Shown here: piece after piece, positions 1 to 7,521 of the stretch
How positions within the stretch are numbered: the stretch's first letter is position 1
Layout of the letters: the number at the start of each line of letters is the position of its first letter
Assembly: GCF_030436115.1 (NCBI RefSeq)
Contig: NZ_CP129407.1
Coordinates: 736,935 to 800,934, forward strand
DNA length: 64,000 nt
Reading direction: 5' to 3'
DNA from: Borrelia sp. P9F1
GTDB lineage: Bacteria; Spirochaetota; Spirochaetia; Borreliales; Borreliaceae
Position numbers and translations under genes: made by a program
The notes under the pieces: model-generated
The model's database searches: none
Told to the model about the DNA's origin: nothing
The model's input: only the letters and a program-made list of their open reading frames with translations

Positions 1-137
1 CAATGGATGCTGGGCCTCAGGTTAAGATGTTTTGCTTAAAGAAAGACGTAGAATTGATTTTAGATGGACTTAGTAGAAAGTTTGGGAATGTTGATTTTAT
101 TGTCTCAAGGGTTGGCAGTGGTTTAGAATGGATTTAA
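1..137 (+). CDS. mvaD: Diphosphomevalonate decarboxylase, C-terminal fragment
   Basis: This open frame enters from the left edge and stops at 135-137. It supplies the last 44 or so residues, including Met-Asp-Ala-Gly-Pro followed by Val-Lys, which matches the conserved DAGPN(V/I)K motif of diphosphomevalonate decarboxylase. That enzyme makes isopentenyl diphosphate from mevalonate diphosphate in the cytoplasm. The frame overlaps the start of the next kinase gene by 10 bases, so the two are probably translated as a coupled pair. The identification rests on the motif and on the two following GHMP kinases. The start lies outside the window. Confidence 0.8.
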   Translation, partial: MDAGPQVKMFCLKKDVELILDGLSRKFGNVDFIVSRVGSGLEWI

Positions 138-1066
138 TTAATTTTTCTGTACCTGGTAATTTGCTATTAATGGGCGAATATTCCATTTTGGAAGAGGGTG
201 GACTTGGACTCTCAATTGCAATTAGTGAAAAAGCTTATTTCACTTTTAAGAGAAGTAATGATTGGCGTTTTTTTAGCAAAAAAACTGAAACTGAGGTTTT
301 TTCTTTGGTAAAAAATGAAGATGATTTTGTTTTTCAAATGTTTAGATATTTGAAGCGAAAATATTTTGCTAACTTGGAAGATTTTCCTTGTGATGTTTAT
401 ATTGATACGAGTGCTTTTTTTTTAACTGGTGGTGTGAAGAAGGGGTTTGGATCTAGTGCGGTTGTTGCTGTTGGAATTGTTTGTGGGATTTTTTTGCTGT
501 GCGGAGCCACTAATCATTTTAATAGAGATGAGATTTTCAGGTGTTGCCTCGATGCTTATAGGCATGCTCAAGGGGGCATGGGTAGTGGATATGATATTGC
601 AACTAGTATTTTTGGTGGGGTTGTTCAATTTGAGGGAGGAAATGTTCCCGCATATAAACTTTTAAAGAAAATAGACTTTAGTGATTTTTATTTAATGCAG
701 GGCAGTCAGGAAGTGAAAACCACTAGTTCGATTATTAAATACAATGAACAGCGAGCCTCTTTGATTGATTTTATAGAGAATATGAATATTGTGATGAGGG
801 AAATTGTTCTGAGATCCAGTAATTCTTATTTTTGTTTTCTGTCTAGTTTGGGGGAAGCAAAGAATGTAGGATTGGAAATTGGAAAAAGGATAGGAATTTC
901 GGCTGATTTACCCTTAAATCTTGCTTATCTTGAAAATGAGTGTGCTTTGATTAAAGCTTTGGGAGCTGGGAACGAAACTTTTTTAGTGCATAAACCAAAT
1001 TTCAAAGTTTTTAAGCAGTTCAATCTTAGCTTGATAAATTTAGATTTGGACGGTGTAAGAATTTAG
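128..1066 (+). CDS. mvaK2: Phosphomevalonate kinase (GHMP family)
   Basis: A 312-residue GHMP kinase. The N-terminus has the substrate-binding pattern PGNLLLMGEY at residues 9-18, and the glycine-rich ATP loop reads GGVKKGFGSSA at about 101-111. It most likely phosphorylates mevalonate phosphate. The assignment between phosphomevalonate and mevalonate kinase rests on position, since the next gene is the better mevalonate-kinase match and Borrelia gene order is mvaD, then phosphomevalonate kinase, then mevalonate kinase. The ATG at 128 lies inside the end of mvaD (10-base overlap), with only a weak ribosome-binding site, consistent with translational coupling in one mevalonate operon. Confidence 0.85.
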   Translation: MDLINFSVPGNLLLMGEYSILEEGGLGLSIAISEKAYFTFKRSNDWRFFSKKTETEVFSLVKNEDDFVFQMFRYLKRKYFANLEDFPCDVYIDTSAFFLTGGVKKGFGSSAVVAVGIVCGIFLLCGATNHFNRDEIFRCCLDAYRHAQGGMGSGYDIATSIFGGVVQFEGGNVPAYKLLKKIDFSDFYLMQGSQEVKTTSSIIKYNEQRASLIDFIENMNIVMREIVLRSSNSYFCFLSSLGEAKNVGLEIGKRIGISADLPLNLAYLENECALIKALGAGNETFLVHKPNFKVFKQFNLSLINLDLDGVRI

Positions 1067-1072
1067 AAGTAG

Positions 1073-1966
1073 ATGTTTGTAATAAAAAAATCTTCTAAGA
1101 TATTACTCTTCGGTGAGCACAGTGCTGTTTATGGGTTTCCAGTTATTGGTGCAACAATACCTCTTTATATGCATTTAGTATATGTCTTTTCTGTTTCTTG
1201 GAAGTATCTAGGAGTTCCTTCCTTAAAAATAGATAAGGTGGTGAGTTTTATTAAAAATAGCTTTAGTAAGGCGAGACCCATTGAATTTTTAATATTTTCA
1301 GAGATTCCAGTTGGAGTTGGTCTTGGATCTTCTGCTAGTCTTAGTTTGTGCTTTGCAGAGTATATTGTGTCGCATAACGAGTATGAGAAGTGCGATAAGA
1401 TTCTGCTGGCACGTGAAATTGAAAATATTTTTCATGGCAGGTCGTCTGGCATGGATATTTTATTAATCGAGTTGAATGGGATTTTTTATTTAGAAAATAA
1501 GAATAATGGTTTTAGTGCTCAAAAAATGGAACCTTGTAATTTTTATTTCTTAATAGGAGCAGTAAAAAGGGGGACGACAACGAGAGAAATAGTGTCTGAT
1601 TTAAACCATAAAGTAGTCCTTAATAACAAATTATTTAAGATTATCGAAGAATTAGGATCTATTACTAAAAGTTCTTATTCTGCTTTTTGTAAGCGAGATT
1701 TTTCTTCACTAGTAAATAATATAAATATTGCAAATAGTTGCCTAAATTCTCTAGATTTATCCTCGGATACTCTTAATTACATAATCAGGAGAGGGAAAGA
1801 ATTTAAAGCTCTTGCTGGCAAACTAAGCGGAGCAGGTCGAGGTGGAGCTTTTATTTTGGCCTTTAAAGATGAATACGAAGCCACGATAGCCCTGAAAAAA
1901 TTGGGTAAGGATCTAGAAAAGAATAACATTAATTTGATCTTGAAGCCCATGGTCCTTAAGGTTTAA
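1073..1966 (+). CDS. mvaK1: Mevalonate kinase (GHMP family)
   Basis: A 297-residue cytoplasmic kinase that phosphorylates mevalonate, feeding the isoprenoid supply for undecaprenyl carriers. The N-terminal pattern KILLFGEHSAVYG (residues 9-21) is typical of mevalonate kinases. The ATP-binding loop PVGVGLGSSAS is at 79-89, and the C-terminal GHMP motif SGAGRGGAFI is near residue 255. It starts six bases after phosphomevalonate kinase and is the last gene of the operon; the following 220 bases are non-coding. The protein is somewhat shorter than many mevalonate kinases, but all the family motifs are present. Confidence 0.9.
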   Translation: MFVIKKSSKILLFGEHSAVYGFPVIGATIPLYMHLVYVFSVSWKYLGVPSLKIDKVVSFIKNSFSKARPIEFLIFSEIPVGVGLGSSASLSLCFAEYIVSHNEYEKCDKILLAREIENIFHGRSSGMDILLIELNGIFYLENKNNGFSAQKMEPCNFYFLIGAVKRGTTTREIVSDLNHKVVLNNKLFKIIEELGSITKSSYSAFCKRDFSSLVNNINIANSCLNSLDLSSDTLNYIIRRGKEFKALAGKLSGAGRGGAFILAFKDEYEATIALKKLGKDLEKNNINLILKPMVLKV

Positions 1967-2186
1967 CTTAAAAGTAGGTAGTTTATACCAGAACCTTGGG
2001 TATCAATTTGGCGCCAACCCTAAAGCCTCTAATTAACATCGGTCGCACTACTGACATCACTAAAGTGTGCGTCACAAAAAAGAACCGCCGGAATTCTAGG
2101 CAGAAGAGTCGAGACTTTCGACTCCTTGAAAAACTCTCTTCCTGGAACAGGGAACGCACGCCAAAGGACCCGGCCAAAAAAAATTT
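1967..2186. other. Non-coding stretch with several hairpins; possible RNA gene
   Basis: No credible gene lies between mevalonate kinase and tRNA-Val. The stretch looks richer in G+C than its surroundings and holds several inverted repeats: the 10-base palindrome TTGGCGCCAA near 2008, GAGTCGA paired with TCGACTC at about 2107-2125, and TTCCTG facing CAGGGAA just after it. On the minus strand it follows tRNA-Val directly after a run of eight T (2176-2186). I looked for tmRNA, 4.5S and 6S RNA hallmarks and found none convincing. It may be a structured small RNA or decayed RNA genes. Confidence 0.35.
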
Positions 2187-2259
2187 GGGTTCAGAGGGAG
2201 TCGAACCCCCGACATCCTGCTTGTAAGGCAGGCGCTCTGACCAACTGAGCTATGAACCC
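2187..2259 (-). tRNA. tRNA-Val (anticodon UAC)
   Basis: A 73-base cloverleaf on the minus strand. The acceptor arms GGGTTCA and TGAACCC pair perfectly, the D arm reads AGCTC...GAGC, and the anticodon arm CTGCCTTACAAGGCAG exposes UAC. The T arm is GGGGG-TTCGACT-CCCTC-like with the usual TTCGA loop. CCA is not encoded, so it must be added by the Cca enzyme present in this window. A near-consensus promoter lies 11 to 40 bases upstream. Confidence 0.95.
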
Positions 2260-2276
2260 TTTTTATGCTAGTAGAC

Positions 2277-2306
2277 ATTATATAGGATAGTATTTATTCC
2301 TGTCAA
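2277..2306 (-). promoter_or_regulatory. Promoter of tRNA-Val
   Basis: On the minus strand, TTGACA (2301-2306) and TATAAT (2277-2282) are separated by 18 bases. Both hexamers match the sigma-70 consensus exactly. Transcription should start near 2270, about ten bases before the tRNA. The -35 hexamer overlaps the stop codon of the upstream CAP-domain gene, which is read in the same direction. Confidence 0.75.
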
Positions 2307-2755
2307 TTTGTTTTAAATTTTTCTCCAAATATGACTATGAATATGTTTTCGTTGTTCTGTGTTCTTATAATATGGCCACCCATTTTGCTTGTATCTTTAT
2401 TTAAAAGAGCCTCTTTGTGAGGTGGACTTTCAAGCCAAGCTTCTGTTACATCTCTAACATTCATACCCGTTGCTAAGATTTCTTTTATTCTGCAAAAATA
2501 TTTGTCGTATTTTTTAACTCTTTGCATTGGAGTTGTACCAAAAAGAGTGTGAGTTAGTACATTATGTTTACTGAGGTTTGCTGCGTATTCTTTTGCTACC
2601 ATCTCAAGAGTTTCGTCTATTTTTAATTTTTTCAAATTTAGACTGTCTCTTAATTGATGAATCGAGGAGTATAGAAATTTTAGGGCCTGAGCTGCACTTA
2701 AGGGTATAAATTGAGTTGTAAGAATTAAAATGATGAAAATAATTTTTCTTTGCAT
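2303..2755 (-). CDS. Secreted CAP/SCP-domain protein
   Basis: A 150-residue protein with a hydrophobic N-terminal signal (about residues 4-22, ending SAAQA). It is followed by a short CAP (SCP/PR-1) domain: the LNLKKLKIDETLEMVAKEYA helix, a histidine in LTHTLFG, the segment WLESPPHKEALLNKD, then IFIVIFGEKF at the end. Bacterial CAP proteins are exported; their molecular role is mostly unknown, so no enzymatic activity is claimed. It is divergent from the dps gene, sharing a 69-base region with a palindrome at 2777-2789. The start has GTAGGG six bases upstream. Confidence 0.75.
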   Translation of the reverse strand: MQRKIIFIILILTTQFIPLSAAQALKFLYSSIHQLRDSLNLKKLKIDETLEMVAKEYAANLSKHNVLTHTLFGTTPMQRVKKYDKYFCRIKEILATGMNVRDVTEAWLESPPHKEALLNKDTSKMGGHIIRTQNNENIFIVIFGEKFKTN

Positions 2756-2789
2756 AATTACCCTACCTATACTAAAATGATACTATCAT
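2750..2789 (+). promoter_or_regulatory. dps promoter with overlapping palindrome
   Basis: TTGCAT (2750-2755) and TAAAAT (2773-2778) with 17-base spacing form a plausible sigma-70 promoter for dps. The palindrome ATGATA-C-TATCAT (2777-2789) covers the end of the -10 element and the expected start site near 2785. That is where a repressor or redox regulator could bind. The -35 overlaps the first codons of the divergent CAP gene. The promoter and operator roles are inferred from sequence only. Confidence 0.5.
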
Positions 2790-2824
2790 ACCATATGTCT
2801 AACTGATCTTAATAGGGAGGCAAT

Positions 2825-3379
2825 ATGTTAAATCATTTGGATTATTTAAAAAAAGATTGCTCAGATAAAATAAATCTAAAGTTGCAAGAGTTGTTGTCAG
2901 GACTTCATGTTTTTTATTCTAATTTAAGGGGTATTCATTGGAATATAAAGAGTGTTAATTTTTTTGTAATTCATAAAAGAACGCAAAAACTTTATGAATA
3001 TATTTCAGAGGTTATTGATGTTCTAGCTGAGAGATCTAGGGCTTTGGGTTATGAATCTGAGTTTAGATATTCTGAATTTGCTAAAAGTTCTTTTGTTAAG
3101 GAACTTAGTATGGAGTCAGCTTCAAGTTTTTCTCTCTCAGTAAATGGGATCGTTAATGACCTTGGTATCATTCTTAAAAATATTTTTGAGACAAGAGGTA
3201 TTGTAGAGGATGCATCTGATTATGGATCAGCTAATATTCTAGATGATATTATGGTTTCGCTTGAAAAATATTTATGGATGTATAGATCTTTGATGAGTCA
3301 TTGCGAATGTACAGGCTGTGAAGGGAAAAGCTGTAAATGTTCAAGTTATGAAGGGAAGGACTGCAAAGGGGAACATTAA
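2825..3379 (+). CDS. napA: Dps/NapA-type ferritin-like protein with cysteine-rich tail
   Basis: A 184-residue Dps family protein, normally a dodecamer that stores metal and protects against peroxide. The ferroxidase region is visible at residues 38-69: His38, His50, Asp65 and Glu69 are in place with the usual AERxxxLG ending. The position of the canonical Asp four residues after the second His is Gln54. After the four-helix core a tail of about 25 residues carries six cysteines in CxC, CxxC-like pairs, ending GKDCKGEH. This resembles a metallothionein and agrees with the iron- and copper-binding NapA/BicA known in Borrelia. A strong GGGAGG site lies four bases before the ATG. Confidence 0.9.
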   Translation: MLNHLDYLKKDCSDKINLKLQELLSGLHVFYSNLRGIHWNIKSVNFFVIHKRTQKLYEYISEVIDVLAERSRALGYESEFRYSEFAKSSFVKELSMESASSFSLSVNGIVNDLGIILKNIFETRGIVEDASDYGSANILDDIMVSLEKYLWMYRSLMSHCECTGCEGKSCKCSSYEGKDCKGEH

Positions 3380-3460
3380 CCTTTCGGTATATTATTAAGC
3401 TTGTGGTATGATGGAGGCAAGTTCAAAAAATTATTTTATGCGCGTGAATTAATGATATAG

Positions 3461-3502
3461 TTGTATTTGGTTTATGTAAAGCTATAGTAATTCTATAGCT
3501 TT
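3461..3502 (+). promoter_or_regulatory. fusA2 promoter with perfect inverted repeat
   Basis: TTGTAT (3461-3466), 16 bases, then TATAGT (3483-3488) form a candidate promoter. It is overlapped by a perfect inverted repeat: AAAGCTATAG (3478-3487), spacer TAATT, CTATAGCTTT (3493-3502). The repeat covers the -10 and the start site and ends about 11 bases before the GAGG ribosome-binding site of fusA2. It could be an operator, or a hairpin at the very 5' end of the message. Confidence 0.5.
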
Positions 3503-3522
3503 AGCTTGTGTTTGAGGACGTT

Positions 3523-5532
3523 ATGGAAATTAGGAATATTGGGATTATGGCACATATTGATGCTGGGAAAACTACTACCACGGAAAGGATAATATATTAC
3601 ACTGGAAAAACTCATAAGATAGGCAATGTTGATTCTGGTAATACCATTACTGACTGGATGGCACAAGAGCAAGATAGGGGTATTACAATTAGTTCTGCTG
3701 CTATTACTTGTTATTGGAGGGACCATCAGATAAATATTATTGATACTCCTGGGCACGTTGATTTTACGGCTGAGGTAGAGAGGTCTCTTCGTGTTCTTGA
3801 TGGAGGGATTGTTATCTTTAGTGCTGTTGATGGTGTGCAGGCGCAGACGGAAACAGTATGGAAACAAGCGTCAAAATATGGCATTCCAAGACTTGCTTAT
3901 ATTAATAAAATGGACAGAGTAGGCGCTGATTTTTTAAAGGTTGTTGAGGATATAAAAAACAAATTTAATGTTGTCCCAATAGTTTTGCAGATTCCAATTG
4001 GGAGTGAAAATAATTTTGAAGGCATGGTAGATATAATTCGAAATAAGGAATTGCGTTTTGAGCTTGAAGAGGGCAAGCCGTTTGTGATCGAGAGTAAGGT
4101 GCGCCGAGAGCTTGCAGAAGGTGTTAGAATTTTTAAAGAAAGGCTAATAGATTCTCTTAGTAATTTTAGTGAAAGGATTACTGAGCTTTTTCTTGAAAAT
4201 CGTGAGATTGACGAATCTGTCATAGTAGAAGAGGTTAGAAAGAATACGATTAGTGGGTCTATTGTTCCCGTTTTGGTGGGAACTAGTCTTAAAAATATTG
4301 GAATAGAGCCTTTAATGGATGCCGTTGTGGATTATCTTCCGAGTCCTTTTGAGAAAAATTTTAATGCATATTCTTTGAGGGAAGAGAAAGATATACTAAT
4401 TGATTCTACTCGTGAGAAAGGATTATCGGCACTTGTCTTTAAAGTTCAGTATTTTAGTGCAATTGCTGCACATCTTTATTTTATTAGGGTGTATTCAGGA
4501 GAAATTAATTCTTCAAAAAAGATTATCAACGTTGCTAAGAATAAGGTTGAAAAGTTTACAAGAATTTTTAGGGTTTTTTCAAATAAGAATGAGCAGATTG
4601 ATGAGGTGGTGGCAGGAGATATTGGAGCAGTTATTGGGCTCAAACATTCTGTAACGGGAGATACCCTTGTTGAGGAAGGGAATGAAATTTTACTTGAGCC
4701 TCCAATATTTCCAGAGCCAGTTGTATTGATATCTATTGAGCCAGAAAGAACATCTGATGATTCTAGACTTAAGGAGGTGCTTGAAATAATAGCTAAGGAG
4801 GATCCCACTTTTAGCTATAGTGAGAGCAAGGAAACAGGGCAATTACTTATTACTGGAATGGGTGAATTACATCTTGATATCATTATCACAAGAATTAGAG
4901 ATGAGTTTAAACTCAATGTTTATGTGGGAAAACCTCAGGTAAGTTATAGGGAAAGTTTAAGTTTAAAGGTTGATGATGTATTTGAATTTAGTAATATTTT
5001 TGCAGGTAAAGAACTGAATTTAAAAATTGGTATGGTTATTACTCCTTTAGACAGGGGAGTGGGAAACAAGATTGATTTCGAATGTGATGTTGAGCCTTTG
5101 TTTAGAACGGCAATAACTAAAGGGATTTTCTCTTCCTTTTCAAGTGGTGTTATTGGATATCCTATCATAGACACAGGAGTTAAGATTACTTCGTTAACTT
5201 ATGATAAAGGTAAGGTTAATGAATTTGCTATTGAGTCAATATCAGGACTTGCATTTCATGAACTTTTTAAAAAAGCTAGTCCTGTTAAGTTAGAACCTAT
5301 AATGATTCTGGAAATTAGGATTCCCGTTGAATATACAGGAGATGTGGTCTCTACATTAAATTATGTTGGTGGAATTATTCATTCCATTAATAGTGTTGAG
5401 GATTGTGAGATAATAAAGGCCGAGGCAGCTTTTGAAAAACTTTTTGGATATACTTCTACTCTCAGGAGCTCTACTAAGGGAAGGGGGACCTTTACTATGG
5501 AATTTTCTTACTTTAGGGAGAAGTGGGATTGA
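3523..5532 (+). CDS. fusA2: Elongation factor G, second paralogue
   Basis: A translational GTPase of about 670 residues with the full EF-G domain set. G1 is AHIDAGKTT, the switch I part is DRGITI, G3 is DTPGHVDF and G4 is NKMD. Domain II, the ribosome-contacting domains III to V and a conserved GMGELHLDI segment follow. EF-G moves tRNAs on the ribosome, or splits ribosomes with recycling factor; spirochaetes carry two copies and this is the type adjacent to napA. I place the start at ATG 3523, five bases after TGAGGA, rather than at the GTG at 3508, because [13 protein letters not shown] is the usual EF-G N-terminus. Which job this paralogue does cannot be read from sequence. Confidence 0.9.
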   Translation: MEIRNIGIMAHIDAGKTTTTERIIYYTGKTHKIGNVDSGNTITDWMAQEQDRGITISSAAITCYWRDHQINIIDTPGHVDFTAEVERSLRVLDGGIVIFSAVDGVQAQTETVWKQASKYGIPRLAYINKMDRVGADFLKVVEDIKNKFNVVPIVLQIPIGSENNFEGMVDIIRNKELRFELEEGKPFVIESKVRRELAEGVRIFKERLIDSLSNFSERITELFLENREIDESVIVEEVRKNTISGSIVPVLVGTSLKNIGIEPLMDAVVDYLPSPFEKNFNAYSLREEKDILIDSTREKGLSALVFKVQYFSAIAAHLYFIRVYSGEINSSKKIINVAKNKVEKFTRIFRVFSNKNEQIDEVVAGDIGAVIGLKHSVTGDTLVEEGNEILLEPPIFPEPVVLISIEPERTSDDSRLKEVLEIIAKEDPTFSYSESKETGQLLITGMGELHLDIIITRIRDEFKLNVYVGKPQVSYRESLSLKVDDVFEFSNIFAGKELNLKIGMVITPLDRGVGNKIDFECDVEPLFRTAITKGIFSSFSSGVIGYPIIDTGVKITSLTYDKGKVNEFAIESISGLAFHELFKKASPVKLEPIMILEIRIPVEYTGDVVSTLNYVGGIIHSINSVEDCEIIKAEAAFEKLFGYTSTLRSSTKGRGTFTMEFSYFREKWD

Positions 5533-5541
5533 TTATTGTTG

Positions 5542-5580
5542 AAAATGTTGTATCTATTAGGGTAAAACATTTTATTTTTT
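5542..5580 (+). terminator. Possible weak intrinsic terminator after fusA2
   Basis: AAAATGTT (5542-5549) can pair with AACATTTT (5566-5573) across a 16-base loop, followed directly by a T-rich run. The stem is A+T-rich and the loop long, so termination would be inefficient. Confidence 0.35.
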
Positions 5581-5612
5581 ATTAAAAGTAATCAATTAAG
5601 GAGCGTTTTAGT

Positions 5613-5921
5613 ATGTCAAGTAAGTCTTATTTTGATGGAGGCGTTTATGAATCAGTTTGTGTATATGTTGGTGCGGCCGTTATGACTTGTTGTACTCTTG
5701 GATTTTGTTTTCCTTGGGCCTATTGTATGGTGTGCAAGTTTCATGTTGATCACACTGTTATTGAAGGACGTCGTTTGAAGTTTGAGGGAGATGGTGCAAA
5801 TCTTTTGGGGCATTGGATCACCTGGTGGGTTTTTTGTGTTATTACTCTTGGGATTTATACTTTGTGGATAGGAGTTAAGGTTGAAAAATGGAAAGTTGAA
5901 CATACACGTTTTGTAGATTGA
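5613..5921 (+). CDS. Small cysteine-rich membrane protein, DUF898-like
   Basis: A 102-residue protein with two hydrophobic stretches (about residues 15-38 and 67-88), separated by a hydrophilic loop with the pattern EGRRLKFEGDGANLLG. The first stretch holds six cysteines. The loop followed by W-rich WWVFCVITLGIYTLW resembles the repeat unit of DUF898/YjgN-type membrane proteins, here present as a single short unit. No function is known to me. The start has AAGGAGCG upstream. It stands between fusA2 and the ROK regulator and is followed by a 330-base non-coding region, so it is probably transcribed alone or with fusA2. Confidence 0.65.
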   Translation: MSSKSYFDGGVYESVCVYVGAAVMTCCTLGFCFPWAYCMVCKFHVDHTVIEGRRLKFEGDGANLLGHWITWWVFCVITLGIYTLWIGVKVEKWKVEHTRFVD

Positions 5922-6254
5922 TTTTTAATGGCAAAAATGTAGGTTTAGTTTTCCAATTTAGTTTTGGGTTCTATTGTTTAATGTATGTTCCGTGTACCTA
6001 AGTTAGGGTGTGCGGTTCGTGTTTGTTTTGCGTACTCGTTTTTATTTCTTGGAATACTAAGGCTTTATGATTGATAGTGGGCTTTAGTGTTTAAGTATTT
6101 TGCCGCGGTTTTAATAAATTGATTAAAATATAATTTTATTCTTTAAAAAAAAGATTTTTTGTCTTTTAAGTTCTACTAGAATATTATGGTGATTTTTTGA
6201 TATCATGTCTTATTATTAATATTTTTTTATTTTAAAAATAAAGGAGGTTATGTT
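5922..6254. other. Non-coding region upstream of the ROK regulator
   Basis: Three hundred and thirty-three bases without a supported gene. The left half is T/G-rich without clear structure. The right half is very A+T-rich and contains a candidate promoter (TTGATA 6197-6202, 17 bases, TATTTT 6220-6225), then the strong AAGGAGG site at 6241-6247 that serves the next gene. Confidence 0.5.
6197..6225 (+). promoter_or_regulatory. Candidate promoter of the ROK gene
   Basis: TTGATA and TATTTT with exact 17-base spacing, in an A+T-rich region ending 30 bases before the start codon. The -10 is one base off the consensus at two positions, so this is moderate evidence. Confidence 0.4.
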
Positions 6255-7463
6255 ATGCAAGGTGAGAACATGGTTTCAATCAGAGGTGGGAATAGGAAGA
6301 AAATACTCCTTAGCTTGAAGAATATGCAGTATTCGAGAACAGATTTAGCCCGTAGATTATCATTAACGAATGCTGCTGTTACAATTCTTACTAATCAGAT
6401 GATTAAGGAAAATATTTTAGTTGAAGTTGGGTCAAAGGAAACGGATATTAAGAAACACGGACGAAAAGAGATACTTCTTGATATCAACAAGGATTTTGCA
6501 TATTCAATGGGAGTAATTATTTCGAGTAATTATTTTCAAATAGGAATTGCAAATCTTAAATGTGAGGTTTTAATAAGTGAAACTTATTCCTTCGAGCCCC
6601 CAGTTAGTGCTTATGAAATTTTGGAAAAAATTAAGGATCATATGATTGAGATTATATGGAAGCATAATTTTTCAAGAGATAAGTTTATTGGATTAGGATT
6701 TAGTATTACTGGAATAATTAAGGATAAGGAATCTGGGATTGTTAATGATAGCCATGGAGCATGGGTTGAGAGGGATGTACCTGTTAAGGCTATACTGGAG
6801 GAATATTTTTCACTAACGGTGTATCTTGAGAGTTATGTTAAAAATCTTTCTCTTGCTGAATTTATGGGTAAGAGCGTGGATAATATCATGTTTTTTGATT
6901 ACACAGATACTGCTGAGCTTTCCATTTGGGCTGAGGGCAATGTTTATTCTGGATTTAATAATAAATCTGGCATGGTTAGTCACATGGTTATTGACTATGG
7001 GGGTGAGAAAAATTGTCCCACTTGTGGAAATAAGGGGTGTGTTAATATGTTAATATCCAATTTTGCGCTCCAGCGTCTAATATCAAAAGAGTTTATGAAT
7101 GGTGAGATTCCTGAGCTTTATGACAAGTATGAAGGTAGGCTTAAGAAGGTTACTATATATGATATTTTTTCTCTTCATGAAAAATATGAATTTGTGAGAA
7201 AAATAATGGAGGATACAATAAAGTATTTAGCGATAGTTATAATTAATATTCAAAGAATTCTTGATTTTAATTATTTGGTGCTTTATGGACAAAGTTTTAA
7301 ACTTAAAAGTTTTTTTGACTTATTGAAAGAGGAAATAAAGAAGTTAAACAAAGAGAGTATTGTGTTAAAACTTAGTTCTCTTGATACGGAAGTGTCTGTT
7401 ATTGGGCCTGCGTCTAGCGTTATTTTTAATAAGTTTTATTTAACAGGAGGAGATATTGATTAA
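6255..7463 (+). CDS. ROK-family transcription regulator (XylR/NagC-like)
   Basis: A 402-residue protein with an N-terminal winged helix-turn-helix (about residues 13-60, including YSRTDLARRLSLTNAAVTIL) followed by a ROK domain. The ROK zinc motif CPTCGNKGC is clear near residue 255. Members of this architecture repress sugar-uptake or catabolic genes and respond to sugars or sugar phosphates. The kinase catalytic DxGxT pattern is not evident, which fits a regulator rather than a sugar kinase. The homologue in Lyme Borrelia is annotated xylR-1 although no xylose pathway is visible here. The start has AAGGAGG seven bases upstream. The ligand and targets are unknown. Confidence 0.8.
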   Translation: MQGENMVSIRGGNRKKILLSLKNMQYSRTDLARRLSLTNAAVTILTNQMIKENILVEVGSKETDIKKHGRKEILLDINKDFAYSMGVIISSNYFQIGIANLKCEVLISETYSFEPPVSAYEILEKIKDHMIEIIWKHNFSRDKFIGLGFSITGIIKDKESGIVNDSHGAWVERDVPVKAILEEYFSLTVYLESYVKNLSLAEFMGKSVDNIMFFDYTDTAELSIWAEGNVYSGFNNKSGMVSHMVIDYGGEKNCPTCGNKGCVNMLISNFALQRLISKEFMNGEIPELYDKYEGRLKKVTIYDIFSLHEKYEFVRKIMEDTIKYLAIVIINIQRILDFNYLVLYGQSFKLKSFFDLLKEEIKKLNKESIVLKLSSLDTEVSVIGPASSVIFNKFYLTGGDID

Positions 7464-7521
7464 TGTTTTCTTTTTTTGTATCGTATACTCTGTAATATTT
7501 TGCAAATGAGGATAGTTTTTA

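Noticed and set aside
1967..2186. tmRNA, 4.5S RNA or 6S RNA
   Set aside because: None of the hallmark sequences (tmRNA tRNA-like ends, the SRP GGAAG/AGCA loop, the 6S central bubble) could be found on either strand.
2096..2278. Short open frames covering tRNA-Val
   Set aside because: The cloverleaf and its promoter explain the sequence; the peptides are accidental translations of tRNA.
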